A stretch of DNA of 64,000 nucleotides from an uncultured Treponema sp. Lineage in GTDB: Bacteria > Spirochaetota > Spirochaetia > Treponematales > Treponemataceae. The translations under genes and the position numbers were made by a program. Positions within the stretch are counted from its first letter, which is position 1. Each line of letters opens with the position of its first letter. This document shows, in pieces, positions 26,881 through 35,650 of this stretch. The DNA is taken from assembly GCA_900319625.1 (NCBI GenBank), contig ONPD01000001.1:124001-188000 (forward strand), written 5' to 3'. A model generated the notes under the pieces. It had not been told where the DNA came from and made no database searches. It saw nothing but the letters and a program-made list of their open reading frames with translations.

Positions 26881-28050
26881 ATGAAACTTTTTAAGACACA
26901 TAGAAACAATATTATACTGCTGGCGACTCTTTTTGCCCTTACTCTTATTTCATGTTCCAGCGATGATCCGATAAAGAACCGAAATTCTGCGATAAAAAAA
27001 CTTTATAGCGAAGGAGTCGTAAAAATTGCGGCTGCAAACAGCTTCAGTATTAATACCGCCCAGATGTGGGAAGGACTTGAGCTGGCAAGAGATAAAATTG
27101 AACGTGAAAATCTTTGTCCGGCTAAGATTGAACTGCAGAAGATAGATGATGGCGGAGATCCAATTTCAGGAATTAATAAAGCACATGAAATTGCTTCGCA
27201 AAATGGTGTTTCTGTTGTTATAGGCCATGCCTTTTCTGATATCACACTTCCTTGTTCCCTGATTTATCAGTATTACGGAATTCTTACTATGAATTTTATT
27301 TCTACCGCTGATAACCTTACGGCAAGAAATAATCCTATTCTGTTTTCAAATATTCCGAATGATGAAGAATTTGGACGTAATCTAGCTAATGTTTTTGCAG
27401 CTAAAGGTTTTAAAAACATCATAATTTATTATATGGATAATAATCCTGGCGTCAGTATGTCGAACAGTCTTGAGCTTTACTGCAATAAACAGGGAATAAA
27501 TATTGTTAACCGCGAAAGCTTTGATATGTCAATCCAGTCAGTGGAAATTGACCGAACTATCAAACGCTGGAAAAATAACTTTATCTTTGATGCTGTTTTT
27601 GTTACGGGTCGTATGCCAACTATTTACGATATCATAACGATTATACGTAATAACGAAATTGAATGCCCTATTATTGGTTCAGACAGTTTTGATGACCCGG
27701 TTCTTGCCTCAATGCTTACACTTAGTGAAAACGACAAAGTTTATGCAATTTCTAATTATAATCCAAAATGTGAGACAAAAGAATTTAAAGAATTTTTCGA
27801 TAATTTTGTTGCGAAATATGGAAAGGAGCCGGATCAGGAGGCCTTGCAGGCATATGATGCCCTTATTGTAATTGCAAAGGCTATTGCAGAAGCTGATTCC
27901 GCTTTGCCGGAAGATATTGCACAGGTATTAAGGGGAAAAATGTATTCAGAAGCGGCTGGTCCTTATGTGTTTACTGAGACAGGTGCAATCAGCGGAAGAA
28001 AACTTACACCTAAAGTTTTTAGAGACGGGGAATTTGTTAATTTAGAATAA
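26881..28050 (+). CDS. Periplasmic ligand-binding lipoprotein (branched-chain amino acid receptor-like fold)
   Basis: 389 aa. The lipoprotein signal is about residues 1-26 (LLATLFALTLISC). The mature part resembles type I periplasmic-binding/receptor family ligand-binding proteins: AAANSFSINTAQMWEGLELA, a VVIGHAFSDITLPC segment, NIIIYYMDNNPGVSMS, and a C-terminal lobe ending KLTPKVFRDGEFVNL. There is no importer permease beside it. It is 18 bp downstream of the NHLM ABC gene with GGAG before the ATG, so it is likely part of the export operon. A sensing role is inference. It converges on the sigma-factor gene with a 6-bp gap. Confidence 0.75.
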   Translation: MKLFKTHRNNIILLATLFALTLISCSSDDPIKNRNSAIKKLYSEGVVKIAAANSFSINTAQMWEGLELARDKIERENLCPAKIELQKIDDGGDPISGINKAHEIASQNGVSVVIGHAFSDITLPCSLIYQYYGILTMNFISTADNLTARNNPILFSNIPNDEEFGRNLANVFAAKGFKNIIIYYMDNNPGVSMSNSLELYCNKQGINIVNRESFDMSIQSVEIDRTIKRWKNNFIFDAVFVTGRMPTIYDIITIIRNNEIECPIIGSDSFDDPVLASMLTLSENDKVYAISNYNPKCETKEFKEFFDNFVAKYGKEPDQEALQAYDALIVIAKAIAEADSALPEDIAQVLRGKMYSEAAGPYVFTETGAISGRKLTPKVFRDGEFVNLE

Positions 28051-28056
28051 AAAGAA

Positions 28057-28536
28057 TTAGCCGAGAAACTGTTTCAGTTCTGAAAGGGCTTTTTTCATAA
28101 TGATTTTGGAATTGCTGTAGGACATATCAAGCTGTTGTGCAGCTTCCTTTATGGTTTTGCCGTCGTAATATACCAGAACAACCAGCGCACGTGAACGTAG
28201 ATCCAGCTTCATAAGTGCCTGGGCCAGTTCGGTAAGTGTTTCATTATTCAGTATATCATCGAACCCCTGGTCGATGAAAACCATTTCTTCATTTAATTCA
28301 GCGAAATGCTTACGCTGGCGGAAAAAATCAATGACCGTATTCTGTGTTATGCGGTAGAGCCAGGTGGAAGGTGACGCTTTGTTAGGATCAAAATTATCAA
28401 GAGAATTGTAAAACTTTACGAAGATATTTGCACACATATCTTCGGCATCCTGTTCTGAAATTCCCTTGCCCCGGATGTAGTAGAAAATCTTCTTGTTGTA
28501 GTCCCGATAAAGCTGGTCCTTTTCCTGCTGTGTCAC
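28057..28536 (-). CDS. ECF-type RNA polymerase sigma factor
   Basis: 159 aa, the size of an ECF sigma factor. Region 2: DAEDMCANIFVKFYNSL and TWLYRITQNTVIDFFRQRK. Region 4: LDLRSRALVVLVYYDGKTIKEAAQQLDMS with a helix-turn-helix. No anti-sigma gene is visible next to it. It is the third gene of an apparent minus-strand unit tolC, 66-aa peptide, sigma factor; the gap to the peptide gene is 27 bp. It may control the export locus. Confidence 0.9.
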   Translation of the reverse strand: MTQQEKDQLYRDYNKKIFYYIRGKGISEQDAEDMCANIFVKFYNSLDNFDPNKASPSTWLYRITQNTVIDFFRQRKHFAELNEEMVFIDQGFDDILNNETLTELAQALMKLDLRSRALVVLVYYDGKTIKEAAQQLDMSYSNSKIIMKKALSELKQFLG

Positions 28537-28563
28537 TTCCTTTCCTTGCTCAGCGCAAAGAGA

Positions 28564-28764
28564 TTATTTGTCTGTCTTTTTTCTGAGCTGATTATTCATC
28601 GGCTGTCCGGCAGCATTCAGCATTTCTAATTCATCAGTAGAAAGTTCCTGGGCCTGACTGGCAGAATTAATAAATCCTCTGGTACTTTCGATTGCGAATT
28701 TCAATGCTGCATTTCCTTCAAACTTCTGAAAATCGAATAATTGTTTAAGTTTTCTATCTTTCAT
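28564..28764 (-). CDS. 66-aa candidate precursor peptide with leader-like sequence
   Basis: 66 aa, GGAGG 6 nt before the ATG at 28764. Residues 41-53 read LSTDELEMLNAAG. This resembles the conserved end of double-glycine-type leaders (ELSxxELExVxGG), with the cleavage position as AG rather than GG. The N-terminal KLKQLFDFQKFEGNAALK is amphipathic and could be the export-recognition helix. If cut after AAG, the core would be only about 13 polar, basic residues. It lies between tolC and the ECF sigma gene, opposite the NHLM exporter genes. The alternative is a small regulatory partner of the sigma factor. Not confirmed by any search. Confidence 0.6.
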   Translation of the reverse strand: MKDRKLKQLFDFQKFEGNAALKFAIESTRGFINSASQAQELSTDELEMLNAAGQPMNNQLRKKTDK

Positions 28765-28845
28765 AATAGTACCTCCGCATATTTTATACGAACAAGATCA
28801 AAAAAAGGCTAATTTTTTTGTAAAAAATTTAAACTTTTTTTCATT

Positions 28846-30501
28846 TTATCTGTCCTCATTGTAGAAGCTATTAACTTCAAAGATAGATTTAGAATTAATA
28901 TTAACAAGCGTTGCTGTGTAATATTTAAATTCCAATACCGACTGCATATAATTTATTAAAAGCTGATTATAAGAATTTTCAGCTTCTATATATTTTGTAT
29001 CTTGATTTAAAAGATTATCAACAGTGATAAGTCCGGCATTAAAGCGTTTCTGCTCATTTTCATATAGATTTTTCTGCATTTTTAGAACTTCATCTGCGTC
29101 AGAAACCATTGTTTTATAGGTTCCTAGCTTTTCAGTTGCATTGGTAACCTGTAATGAAAGCGTATTTTTGAGCTTATTGTATTCATTAATTATGGAATTG
29201 TATTCAGCTTCTGCCTGGTCTCTAGCACCTTTTTTTTCATTATTGCCAAGCTTTGTAGAAACTCCAATTACACCGTTTACGTTTGCTCCGCGAATATTCC
29301 AGAAGCCTGAAGAGATTACTTTTCCAAAATCATCGGAATAAGTGACTCCACCGACTCCTACGCCAAGTTTAATATTTGCATCCGGCATAGCAGCAGCTTT
29401 TGCCATTCTGACTTTTAATTCAGCCGCATGACGGCGTTTTTTAAGGGCATTAAAATCGGATCTATGATTTTCAATATATTCAAACATAGAGTCATTCAGA
29501 TCTTCAGAATTTGGCAGCATAACAGCTGTTAAATCAACTTCGGAAAAAGGATTTTCGGGTTTTCCTATAACATCAGCATTTGAAATACCAAGTCCATTCA
29601 TTAAATTAAATTTTGCCTGTCTGCATTCAACCTTTGCATTTTCAAGACGGCGGCGGTTTTCCTTTACGTTTACTTCCATTGCAAGGAGGTCATTTTTTGA
29701 ACGGATTCCGGCATTGATTAAGGCCGGCATCTTTTCATTTCGTTCTTCGATTTTTTTCTGAAGAATTTCGTACTGCTCCATATTTTTGTAGGCAATAAAG
29801 TAGTTCCAGTAAAGCTTAGAGGTATTTATCAAAGCCTGTGAAATTGTATCCCGGAGCTGATATTCCATTTGATTGAGATAATCATGGGCAGATTCAATTT
29901 GAAGTGCTGTTATGGAATTTCTAAAGGATTTGAAAAGAGGGAGGGAAAGTTCAAGTGCGACTTCACCTGAATTTCGTCCCTTTTCCTGAGAATATTTTGA
30001 ATAGCCCTGTAAATTGGAAAGTGCATTAAAATAATCAGAATAAATGTAATCTGGAAAATTATGACTACGCTGTAAATTGTATGAAAGCGATGTCTGAAGT
30101 CCAAAGCTGAAAAGTTTCTTTAAGAAAAGGCTTCCACCTGTCTGGTGAACAAGGGTATTTTTCTGATAGATGCCATAACTTATTGAATTTGGATTTAGAA
30201 AAGAATAATTAAAAATATGATTTGGATCCTTTTCATCAATCGGATTTTGCTTCATAGAATATTGGCCCTGGACTCCGGCTTCAATATCGAGGGCACCTCT
30301 TGCCTGCCTGTACTGGCCGTTTGCTACGGCAAGGGCAAATTTCTGCTTTTGAATTTCGTAGTTATTTTCAATTGATAGAACAATTGCTGTATTTAACGAA
30401 AATTGTGGAGTATCAGATTTTTCTTGAGTAATTTCCGCTTCTTGAGCAGAAAGTGGCAGAACAGAGGTTAAAAACAAAGCTGCCAATGCCCATTTTTTCA
30501 T
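28846..30501 (-). CDS. TolC-like outer-membrane efflux protein
   Basis: 551 aa. Signal peptide about 1-19 (ALFLTSVLPLSAQ). Then two long helical repeats with the efflux-protein pattern, for example ALINTSKLYWNYFIAYKNMEQYEIL and QKNLYENEQKRFNAGLITVDNLLNQDTKYIEAENSYNQ. It forms the outer-membrane duct of tripartite exporters. Its position facing the HlyD/ABC genes suggests it completes the NHLM-type exporter in a diderm cell. It is 81 bp downstream of aspS; a TATAAT-like box lies in that gap. Confidence 0.85.
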   Translation of the reverse strand: MKKWALAALFLTSVLPLSAQEAEITQEKSDTPQFSLNTAIVLSIENNYEIQKQKFALAVANGQYRQARGALDIEAGVQGQYSMKQNPIDEKDPNHIFNYSFLNPNSISYGIYQKNTLVHQTGGSLFLKKLFSFGLQTSLSYNLQRSHNFPDYIYSDYFNALSNLQGYSKYSQEKGRNSGEVALELSLPLFKSFRNSITALQIESAHDYLNQMEYQLRDTISQALINTSKLYWNYFIAYKNMEQYEILQKKIEERNEKMPALINAGIRSKNDLLAMEVNVKENRRRLENAKVECRQAKFNLMNGLGISNADVIGKPENPFSEVDLTAVMLPNSEDLNDSMFEYIENHRSDFNALKKRRHAAELKVRMAKAAAMPDANIKLGVGVGGVTYSDDFGKVISSGFWNIRGANVNGVIGVSTKLGNNEKKGARDQAEAEYNSIINEYNKLKNTLSLQVTNATEKLGTYKTMVSDADEVLKMQKNLYENEQKRFNAGLITVDNLLNQDTKYIEAENSYNQLLINYMQSVLEFKYYTATLVNINSKSIFEVNSFYNEDR

Positions 30502-30582
30502 AAAAATATTTTACAAATATTTCAGGGCATTGGCAACTTTATTATCTATTATATAGAAATAATTAGTGAAAAAATTGCGTTA

Positions 30583-32415
30583 TTATTCCTCTACGTCGTA
30601 GCAGGTGATGTGAAGGTCTTTCAACTGCTGTTCATCTACCGGTGAAGGACATTCATCCATTGGAGATGCAGCAAGGTTATTCTTAGGGAAGGCAATAACC
30701 TCGTGGATTGACTCTTCGTGGCGCATAAGCATAATCAGGCGGTCAAGACCAGGTGCGATTCCTCCGTGTGGTGGAGCACCGAATTTGAATGCCTGAACAA
30801 GGAAGCCGAAGGCTTTCTGTGCGCGCTCGTCAGAGTAACCAACGATTTTGAAGATTCTCTGCTGGAGGGTAGGATCATTAATACGCATAGAACCAGAAGC
30901 AAGTTCGTAACCGTTGAGTACCAGGTCGTAAAGGTCACCTTTTACTGCGCCAGGATCTGATTCCAAAGTATCCCAGTACTGTTTCTGTGGAAGAGTGAAC
31001 ATGTGGTGTTCTGTTTCCCACATATTTGTTTCTTCGTTCCATGCAAAGTATGGGAAGTCAATAATCCATGCAAAGTGGAATTCGTCTTTTGGATTATAGA
31101 GGTTCAAATCTTTACCAAGCTGTTTGCGTACTGCACCAAGGGCTGTACATGCAAGCTGCCAGTTTTCATCACTTACAAACAGGATAAGGTCATTCTTTTC
31201 TGCACCGAGCTTAGAGCAGATTTCTGCTTCTTTTCCGGCATAGAACTTAGAAATTCCGCCTTCGAATTTGCCTTCTGCATCAACTTTCATCCATGCAAGA
31301 CCTTTTGCCTTGTAGGTTTTTGCAACTGCTTCAAGAGCTTCAATGTTTTTGCGGCTGTATTTATCTGCAACGTTCTTAACAACAAGAGCCTTAAGACCAG
31401 AGCGTTTGTGGCGCTGAATATCGCGGCCAGCGTTTGCAGCACCAGCTTTGAATGCGTTGAAGTCTGCCAAATCAGCCATGAAAGCTGCATCCTGCATCTT
31501 CATATCAAAGCGCAAATCAGGCTTGTCCGAACCGTAGAAGTCAAAAGCATCTTCCCAGGCAATGCGGTCAAACTTAGCAGGCAAATCGTAGTTCATTGTC
31601 TTTTTAAAGATGTACTGCATCATTCCTTCTGTTGTAGAAAGAACTTCTTCGCGGTTTGTAAAAGACATTTCCATATCAATCTGAGTAAACTCAGGCTGGC
31701 GGTCTCCGCGGGCATCTTCATCACGGTAACAGCGGGCAATCTGGAAGTACTTGTCGAATCCAGAAACCATCAAAAGCTGCTTGTAAAGCTGTGGTGACTG
31801 TGGAAGGGAGTAGAATTTTCCAGGGTGAACGCGTGAAGGTACAAGGTAGTCACGAGCTCCTTCCGGTGTAGACTTAATAAAGGTTGGAGTTTCAATTTCC
31901 AAAAATCCTTTTGAAGTCAGATATTCGCGTGTTGCAAAAGTAACCTGTGAGCGCAAAATGATGTTTTTCTGCATCGGGTCGCGGCGAAGGTCAAGATAGC
32001 GGTATTTAAGACGCAAATCTTCGTTTGGAAGAACAATAGAACCGTCCTTCTGACGAACTTCTTCAATACTGAAAGGCAATTCCTGAGAAGTTGTAAAGAT
32101 TTCGATATCGTTTGCTTCAACTTCAATTTCACCGGTTGCCATATCGCGGTTGATGTCTTTTTCTGCGCGGGCAGCAACTACGCCTTCTACGGCGATACAA
32201 TATTCGCTTTTCAAAGATGAAGCGATTTCTTTTACCTTGTCGCTGGCTTTGTCACCAACCATAACCTGAGTAATTCCGTAGCGGTCGCGGAGACGAATAA
32301 ATACGAGGCCTCCCAAGTCGCGTGTACGGCTTACCCATCCGTTTAAAACAACTTTCTTACCAACATCTGCGGCGCGCAATTCGCCACAGGTAACGGTTCT
32401 TTTTGAATTTTCCAT
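30583..32415 (-). CDS. aspS: Aspartyl-tRNA synthetase
   Basis: 610 aa, bacterial type. N-terminal OB fold (VVLNGWVSRTRDLGGLVFIRLRDRYG), class II motif 1/2 region (LRYRYLDLRRDPMQKN, FQIARCYRDEDARGDRQPEFTQIDMEMSF), the GAD insertion domain (about 290-420) and motif 3 (GIAPGLDRLIMLM). It charges tRNA-Asp. AGGA precedes the ATG. The bacterial length leaves open whether it is discriminating or also charges tRNA-Asn. Confidence 0.97.
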   Translation of the reverse strand: MENSKRTVTCGELRAADVGKKVVLNGWVSRTRDLGGLVFIRLRDRYGITQVMVGDKASDKVKEIASSLKSEYCIAVEGVVAARAEKDINRDMATGEIEVEANDIEIFTTSQELPFSIEEVRQKDGSIVLPNEDLRLKYRYLDLRRDPMQKNIILRSQVTFATREYLTSKGFLEIETPTFIKSTPEGARDYLVPSRVHPGKFYSLPQSPQLYKQLLMVSGFDKYFQIARCYRDEDARGDRQPEFTQIDMEMSFTNREEVLSTTEGMMQYIFKKTMNYDLPAKFDRIAWEDAFDFYGSDKPDLRFDMKMQDAAFMADLADFNAFKAGAANAGRDIQRHKRSGLKALVVKNVADKYSRKNIEALEAVAKTYKAKGLAWMKVDAEGKFEGGISKFYAGKEAEICSKLGAEKNDLILFVSDENWQLACTALGAVRKQLGKDLNLYNPKDEFHFAWIIDFPYFAWNEETNMWETEHHMFTLPQKQYWDTLESDPGAVKGDLYDLVLNGYELASGSMRINDPTLQQRIFKIVGYSDERAQKAFGFLVQAFKFGAPPHGGIAPGLDRLIMLMRHEESIHEVIAFPKNNLAASPMDECPSPVDEQQLKDLHITCYDVEE

Positions 32416-32487
32416 AATATATCCTTTGAAAAAATAACAAGGACTATTTTAATATTCTGTGGCGATTTAGGCAATAAATGAGGAAAA

Positions 32488-33552
32488 TTACAAGCTTCTT
32501 ATATAATCATAAAAAGCCTTCGAATAATCTTTTTTGATTTTTGATATCAATGCTGTTTCTGTCTTTCGCATTGCTTCATCATAAGTAATATGACTTTCGC
32601 GACCCTTTATTGTAAAAGGAAGAATCTGAAGAGAAGTTTTGTTATCAAAAATATAGCTTTCGCAATTATAACGGCAGCGTACAGTTTTTTTGTCGCTTGG
32701 ATCAGAACGTTCAAACTCGAATTTTGCAATCAGCACATAACGGGCTGAATTATCAAAAGTTCCTTTAAATCCAGTTTCCGCAATTGCCTGACTAAAGGCT
32801 TCCTTGAAACGTCCCTTATCATCGTTAGCGGTCTGAATACAGATTGGAACCTGCTTTGCAATTTCCATCTTTTTTGCGTGAAATTCTTTTGATGACGGAC
32901 AGTAAGCTTTCAAATCATTTACTGCGGCTGGGTTAATTACAGATACCTTTTTAAGATGATTCTCATTCTCGAGGGCAATATCTTCTGCAAAATCATAGGC
33001 GGCAAAACCGTCGAAAGAATTCAAATCACTTTCAGTGCCTTTCAAAACTATCGGAATGGCAGATGCATTTTTCTTAATCATTTCTGTGTAAATGTCAGTT
33101 GCCTTTGCCTTATCCAGAACAGCAATTGCGTACCAGGTGGAATTTGCTTCATCAAGCCAGAATTCCTTTGTTTCAACGCCGATTAAGGAATCAATATCAA
33201 CCTTTCGCTTTACTTCCTGGCTGAAAACCTGATTATTGTTATTTGCAACCAGTCCGTTTTCCTTTGCCTGAACCATTCTGCTTGAAGCAGTTGAATCAGA
33301 TTTTACAGACTGACCAAAAACTGAAGCTAATCCCTGCAAAGCGTTAATTTCACTTACATTGCGGTCAGCGGCACTTCCCACGTATGTAATGTAAGAAGCG
33401 TTAGGATAAACAGCTGCCGGCTGATTAACCCATTCCGGCATAGCGGCCTTTTTTTTCGAGGATTTTTTTGAAGCGGCAAAAGTCATACTACCCGCCTGAA
33501 TTACAAGCAGACAGCAGAGTACCTTAGTAATATTCTTCTTTATTTTTCGCAT
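32488..33552 (-). CDS. LPP20-like envelope protein
   Basis: 354 aa. Signal peptide about 1-27 (VIQAGSMTFAAS), then a Lys/Ser-rich stretch. MPEWVNQPAAVYPNASYITYVGSAADRNVSEINALQGLA fits the LPP20 family pattern (W...P......Y..xG.A......A...A...L). It is the last gene of a four-gene envelope cluster; its start overlaps the end of the preceding gene by 13 bp. No enzymatic function is known. Confidence 0.7.
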   Translation of the reverse strand: MRKIKKNITKVLCCLLVIQAGSMTFAASKKSSKKKAAMPEWVNQPAAVYPNASYITYVGSAADRNVSEINALQGLASVFGQSVKSDSTASSRMVQAKENGLVANNNNQVFSQEVKRKVDIDSLIGVETKEFWLDEANSTWYAIAVLDKAKATDIYTEMIKKNASAIPIVLKGTESDLNSFDGFAAYDFAEDIALENENHLKKVSVINPAAVNDLKAYCPSSKEFHAKKMEIAKQVPICIQTANDDKGRFKEAFSQAIAETGFKGTFDNSARYVLIAKFEFERSDPSDKKTVRCRYNCESYIFDNKTSLQILPFTIKGRESHITYDEAMRKTETALISKIKKDYSKAFYDYIRSL

Positions 33553-34991
33553 GACGATACCACCACGTTCAATTTGCCTTCTTTAACTACAACATTTTCA
33601 ACAGTCTTAGTATCTACGACATTATTATCATGTAAATATTCGATTTTTACAGTATAGGTGCCCGGAGCAACCGAGAAACCAGCTGCGCTTGCTTTATGAG
33701 GGAAAAATTCACCCTGTCGGGTATCAGCTTTTTCTGCGCTTATTACTGCTTTTGCAGCCGCATTTACAGCCACATCGAAGGCTATTTTAGCGATTGCAAG
33801 GGCAACTTTGTTTCCCTGCGCATTCTGCAATCCTACGTGAGCAGCAATAACACTTGCAGTTGCAGTAGAGTTTTTTACAACGTTTCGGAAGAGAGAACGG
33901 CAAAAGGCACCAGGCGCTTTCTGATTTACATCAATTTCTACGGCTTTATCAAAATCTTCTATGAGAAGTGCAGTTGCCTTTGTATCATCTGAAAGAGTTA
34001 CGCGAACATTATTGATCAAATGCTCCTGAGGTTTAAAAACCGGATAAACGATTTTTGCGTAAAGAGGAATTAAATATTCTCCAATAGGAATGCTCAAACC
34101 TTCAGCTTTCTGACCTTCGCCTGAATCAGAGCGTTTTCCGATTATTCCAGAAAGTGCTACAACTTCAAGACGGCCTTTTCCCTTAGGAATGCTGATTACC
34201 TCGTTTACATTTTGAACTCCGTAAGTTTCTGCAAATTGTTCTGCATGATCAAAATCATCATTAAGCGCATAGGCCAGGGTTCCAAGATAATTGAAGTACT
34301 TTGAATTTTCATAAGTGTCTTTGCCAGCTTTAGGCCTGTTTGATGTATTTACAACCGCTCCGCTAGAGGCAAGTTTATTCTGCGCACTTGTAAATTCTTC
34401 ACTTTCAAGCTTTTTAGTTGATTCTTCTGCAATCTGGCGATTCTTTTCTCTAAGCTCCTGAATTTCCTGCATAAAGGTACCAACGTAATCGTTCATAATA
34501 CCTCTTGCAACATCATTCTGATTTAAATTTAAAGCACTTGAAAGGCGCATAGACCAGGCAAGGTAGCGCTCGTATTCGGCGCCGCTATATGTTACCGAAG
34601 TTTCACTTGCAAAAGAAGCCTTCATTACATCACCGGCAGTCATTGAAGAAGAAAGCTGCTGCATAGCTCCATAAGTTTCAAGAAAGCCTTTTCCAGAACA
34701 AGTATAATCTTTTTGAATATACATGAGCATATCTGCATCAAGCATATATTTGACATAATCTTTATCAGGTTTTCTTCCGTTTATCATTGCAAGGCAGGCT
34801 TCATAATCTCCAGCATCAAAGGCTGCATTATAGGCCTTCTGGTCAAATTTCTTCTTTTTATGTTTTGCTGGCTTTTCAGCTGCCTCAGTTTTAGGCTCTG
34901 CGCTTTTATCTACACCTCCTGTTGTGGCACAGGATGCAAAAAAACTCAAAATAAGAACAGATGCCACAAGAGCCTTAATCAGTTTTTTCAT
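33540..34991 (-). CDS. COG3014-like lipoprotein with TPR-like N-terminal part
   Basis: 483 aa. Lipoprotein signal ending LSFFASC at about residue 21. A Lys/Glu/Ala-rich linker is followed by helical repeat-like segments (FDQKAYNAAFDAGDYEACLAMI; YVKYMLDADMLMYIQKDY) and the ERYLAWSMRLSSALNLNQNDVARG region typical of COG3014 proteins. The C-terminal half is beta-rich. GGAG precedes the ATG. Neighbouring LpoB-like and LPP20-like genes suggest a cell-envelope assembly role; this is inference from context. Confidence 0.7.
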   Translation of the reverse strand: MKKLIKALVASVLILSFFASCATTGGVDKSAEPKTEAAEKPAKHKKKKFDQKAYNAAFDAGDYEACLAMINGRKPDKDYVKYMLDADMLMYIQKDYTCSGKGFLETYGAMQQLSSSMTAGDVMKASFASETSVTYSGAEYERYLAWSMRLSSALNLNQNDVARGIMNDYVGTFMQEIQELREKNRQIAEESTKKLESEEFTSAQNKLASSGAVVNTSNRPKAGKDTYENSKYFNYLGTLAYALNDDFDHAEQFAETYGVQNVNEVISIPKGKGRLEVVALSGIIGKRSDSGEGQKAEGLSIPIGEYLIPLYAKIVYPVFKPQEHLINNVRVTLSDDTKATALLIEDFDKAVEIDVNQKAPGAFCRSLFRNVVKNSTATASVIAAHVGLQNAQGNKVALAIAKIAFDVAVNAAAKAVISAEKADTRQGEFFPHKASAAGFSVAPGTYTVKIEYLHDNNVVDTKTVENVVVKEGKLNVVVSSCEK

Positions 34992-35037
34992 GGGTACTCC
35001 TAAAAAAATGGAGCCGTTTCCGGCCCCTTATTACTGC

Positions 35038-35637
35038 TTATTTTCTTTTTACGGAAGCAGTTTTTTTCAAGAAATCTTTTGTATCTTCTGAAGGTTCAAA
35101 CATCGCAACCGTTCTATGAGTCTGTAAATCCGTAACCTCAATGTTTACAATGTAGGTTCGCTCCTGTTTTTTTCCGTTGTTCTGAACCATAAGCTTTACA
35201 GAACCAGTCAGCATATAGTCTGCCGCATCTTCCTGGTCAAGAGTTTTCACCTGATCCTCAGCGGAATGATCCTGCTGACTGATAACTTCATCACGCATTT
35301 CATTGCGGATATCTGAGTTTGCCATGAATTCAAGAACACCGCTGTTAAGGATTGCAGTTTTCAAGCTGTTGGCAATAATCTGAGTATCAAAGAACTCGCC
35401 TGTTTCATCCTTGATTTTTCCGATTGTAACAATTGGTGGACGACCATTTTTATCTTCGAATTTCTGAACTCTAGGATGCCTGATTACCTGATCTACAATA
35501 TCCTTACAGATAGCACGTGAATCAGTTTCGCTCAAATAAGGTGTAAGATCTCCAGCTCCTCCACGTTTTACAGCTTTAGCAAAAGAAAGATTAACTAATG
35601 CAGCTGCGGCCAATAAACAAAGAATAATTTTTTTCAT
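35038..35637 (-). CDS. LpoB-like penicillin-binding protein activator
   Basis: 199 aa. Signal peptide about 1-20 (AAAALVNLSFAKA), without a clear lipobox. The core matches LpoB: VTIGKIKDETGEFFDTQIIANSLKTAILNSGVLEFM, then DAADYMLTGSVK and YIVNIEVTDLQTHRTV. LpoB proteins stimulate class A penicillin-binding proteins across the periplasm in proteobacteria; the spirochaete partner is unknown. AGGAGG precedes the ATG. It is the second gene of the cluster. Confidence 0.78.
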   Translation of the reverse strand: MKKIILCLLAAAALVNLSFAKAVKRGGAGDLTPYLSETDSRAICKDIVDQVIRHPRVQKFEDKNGRPPIVTIGKIKDETGEFFDTQIIANSLKTAILNSGVLEFMANSDIRNEMRDEVISQQDHSAEDQVKTLDQEDAADYMLTGSVKLMVQNNGKKQERTYIVNIEVTDLQTHRTVAMFEPSEDTKDFLKKTASVKRK

Positions 35638-35650
35638 ATTATAATTCCTC

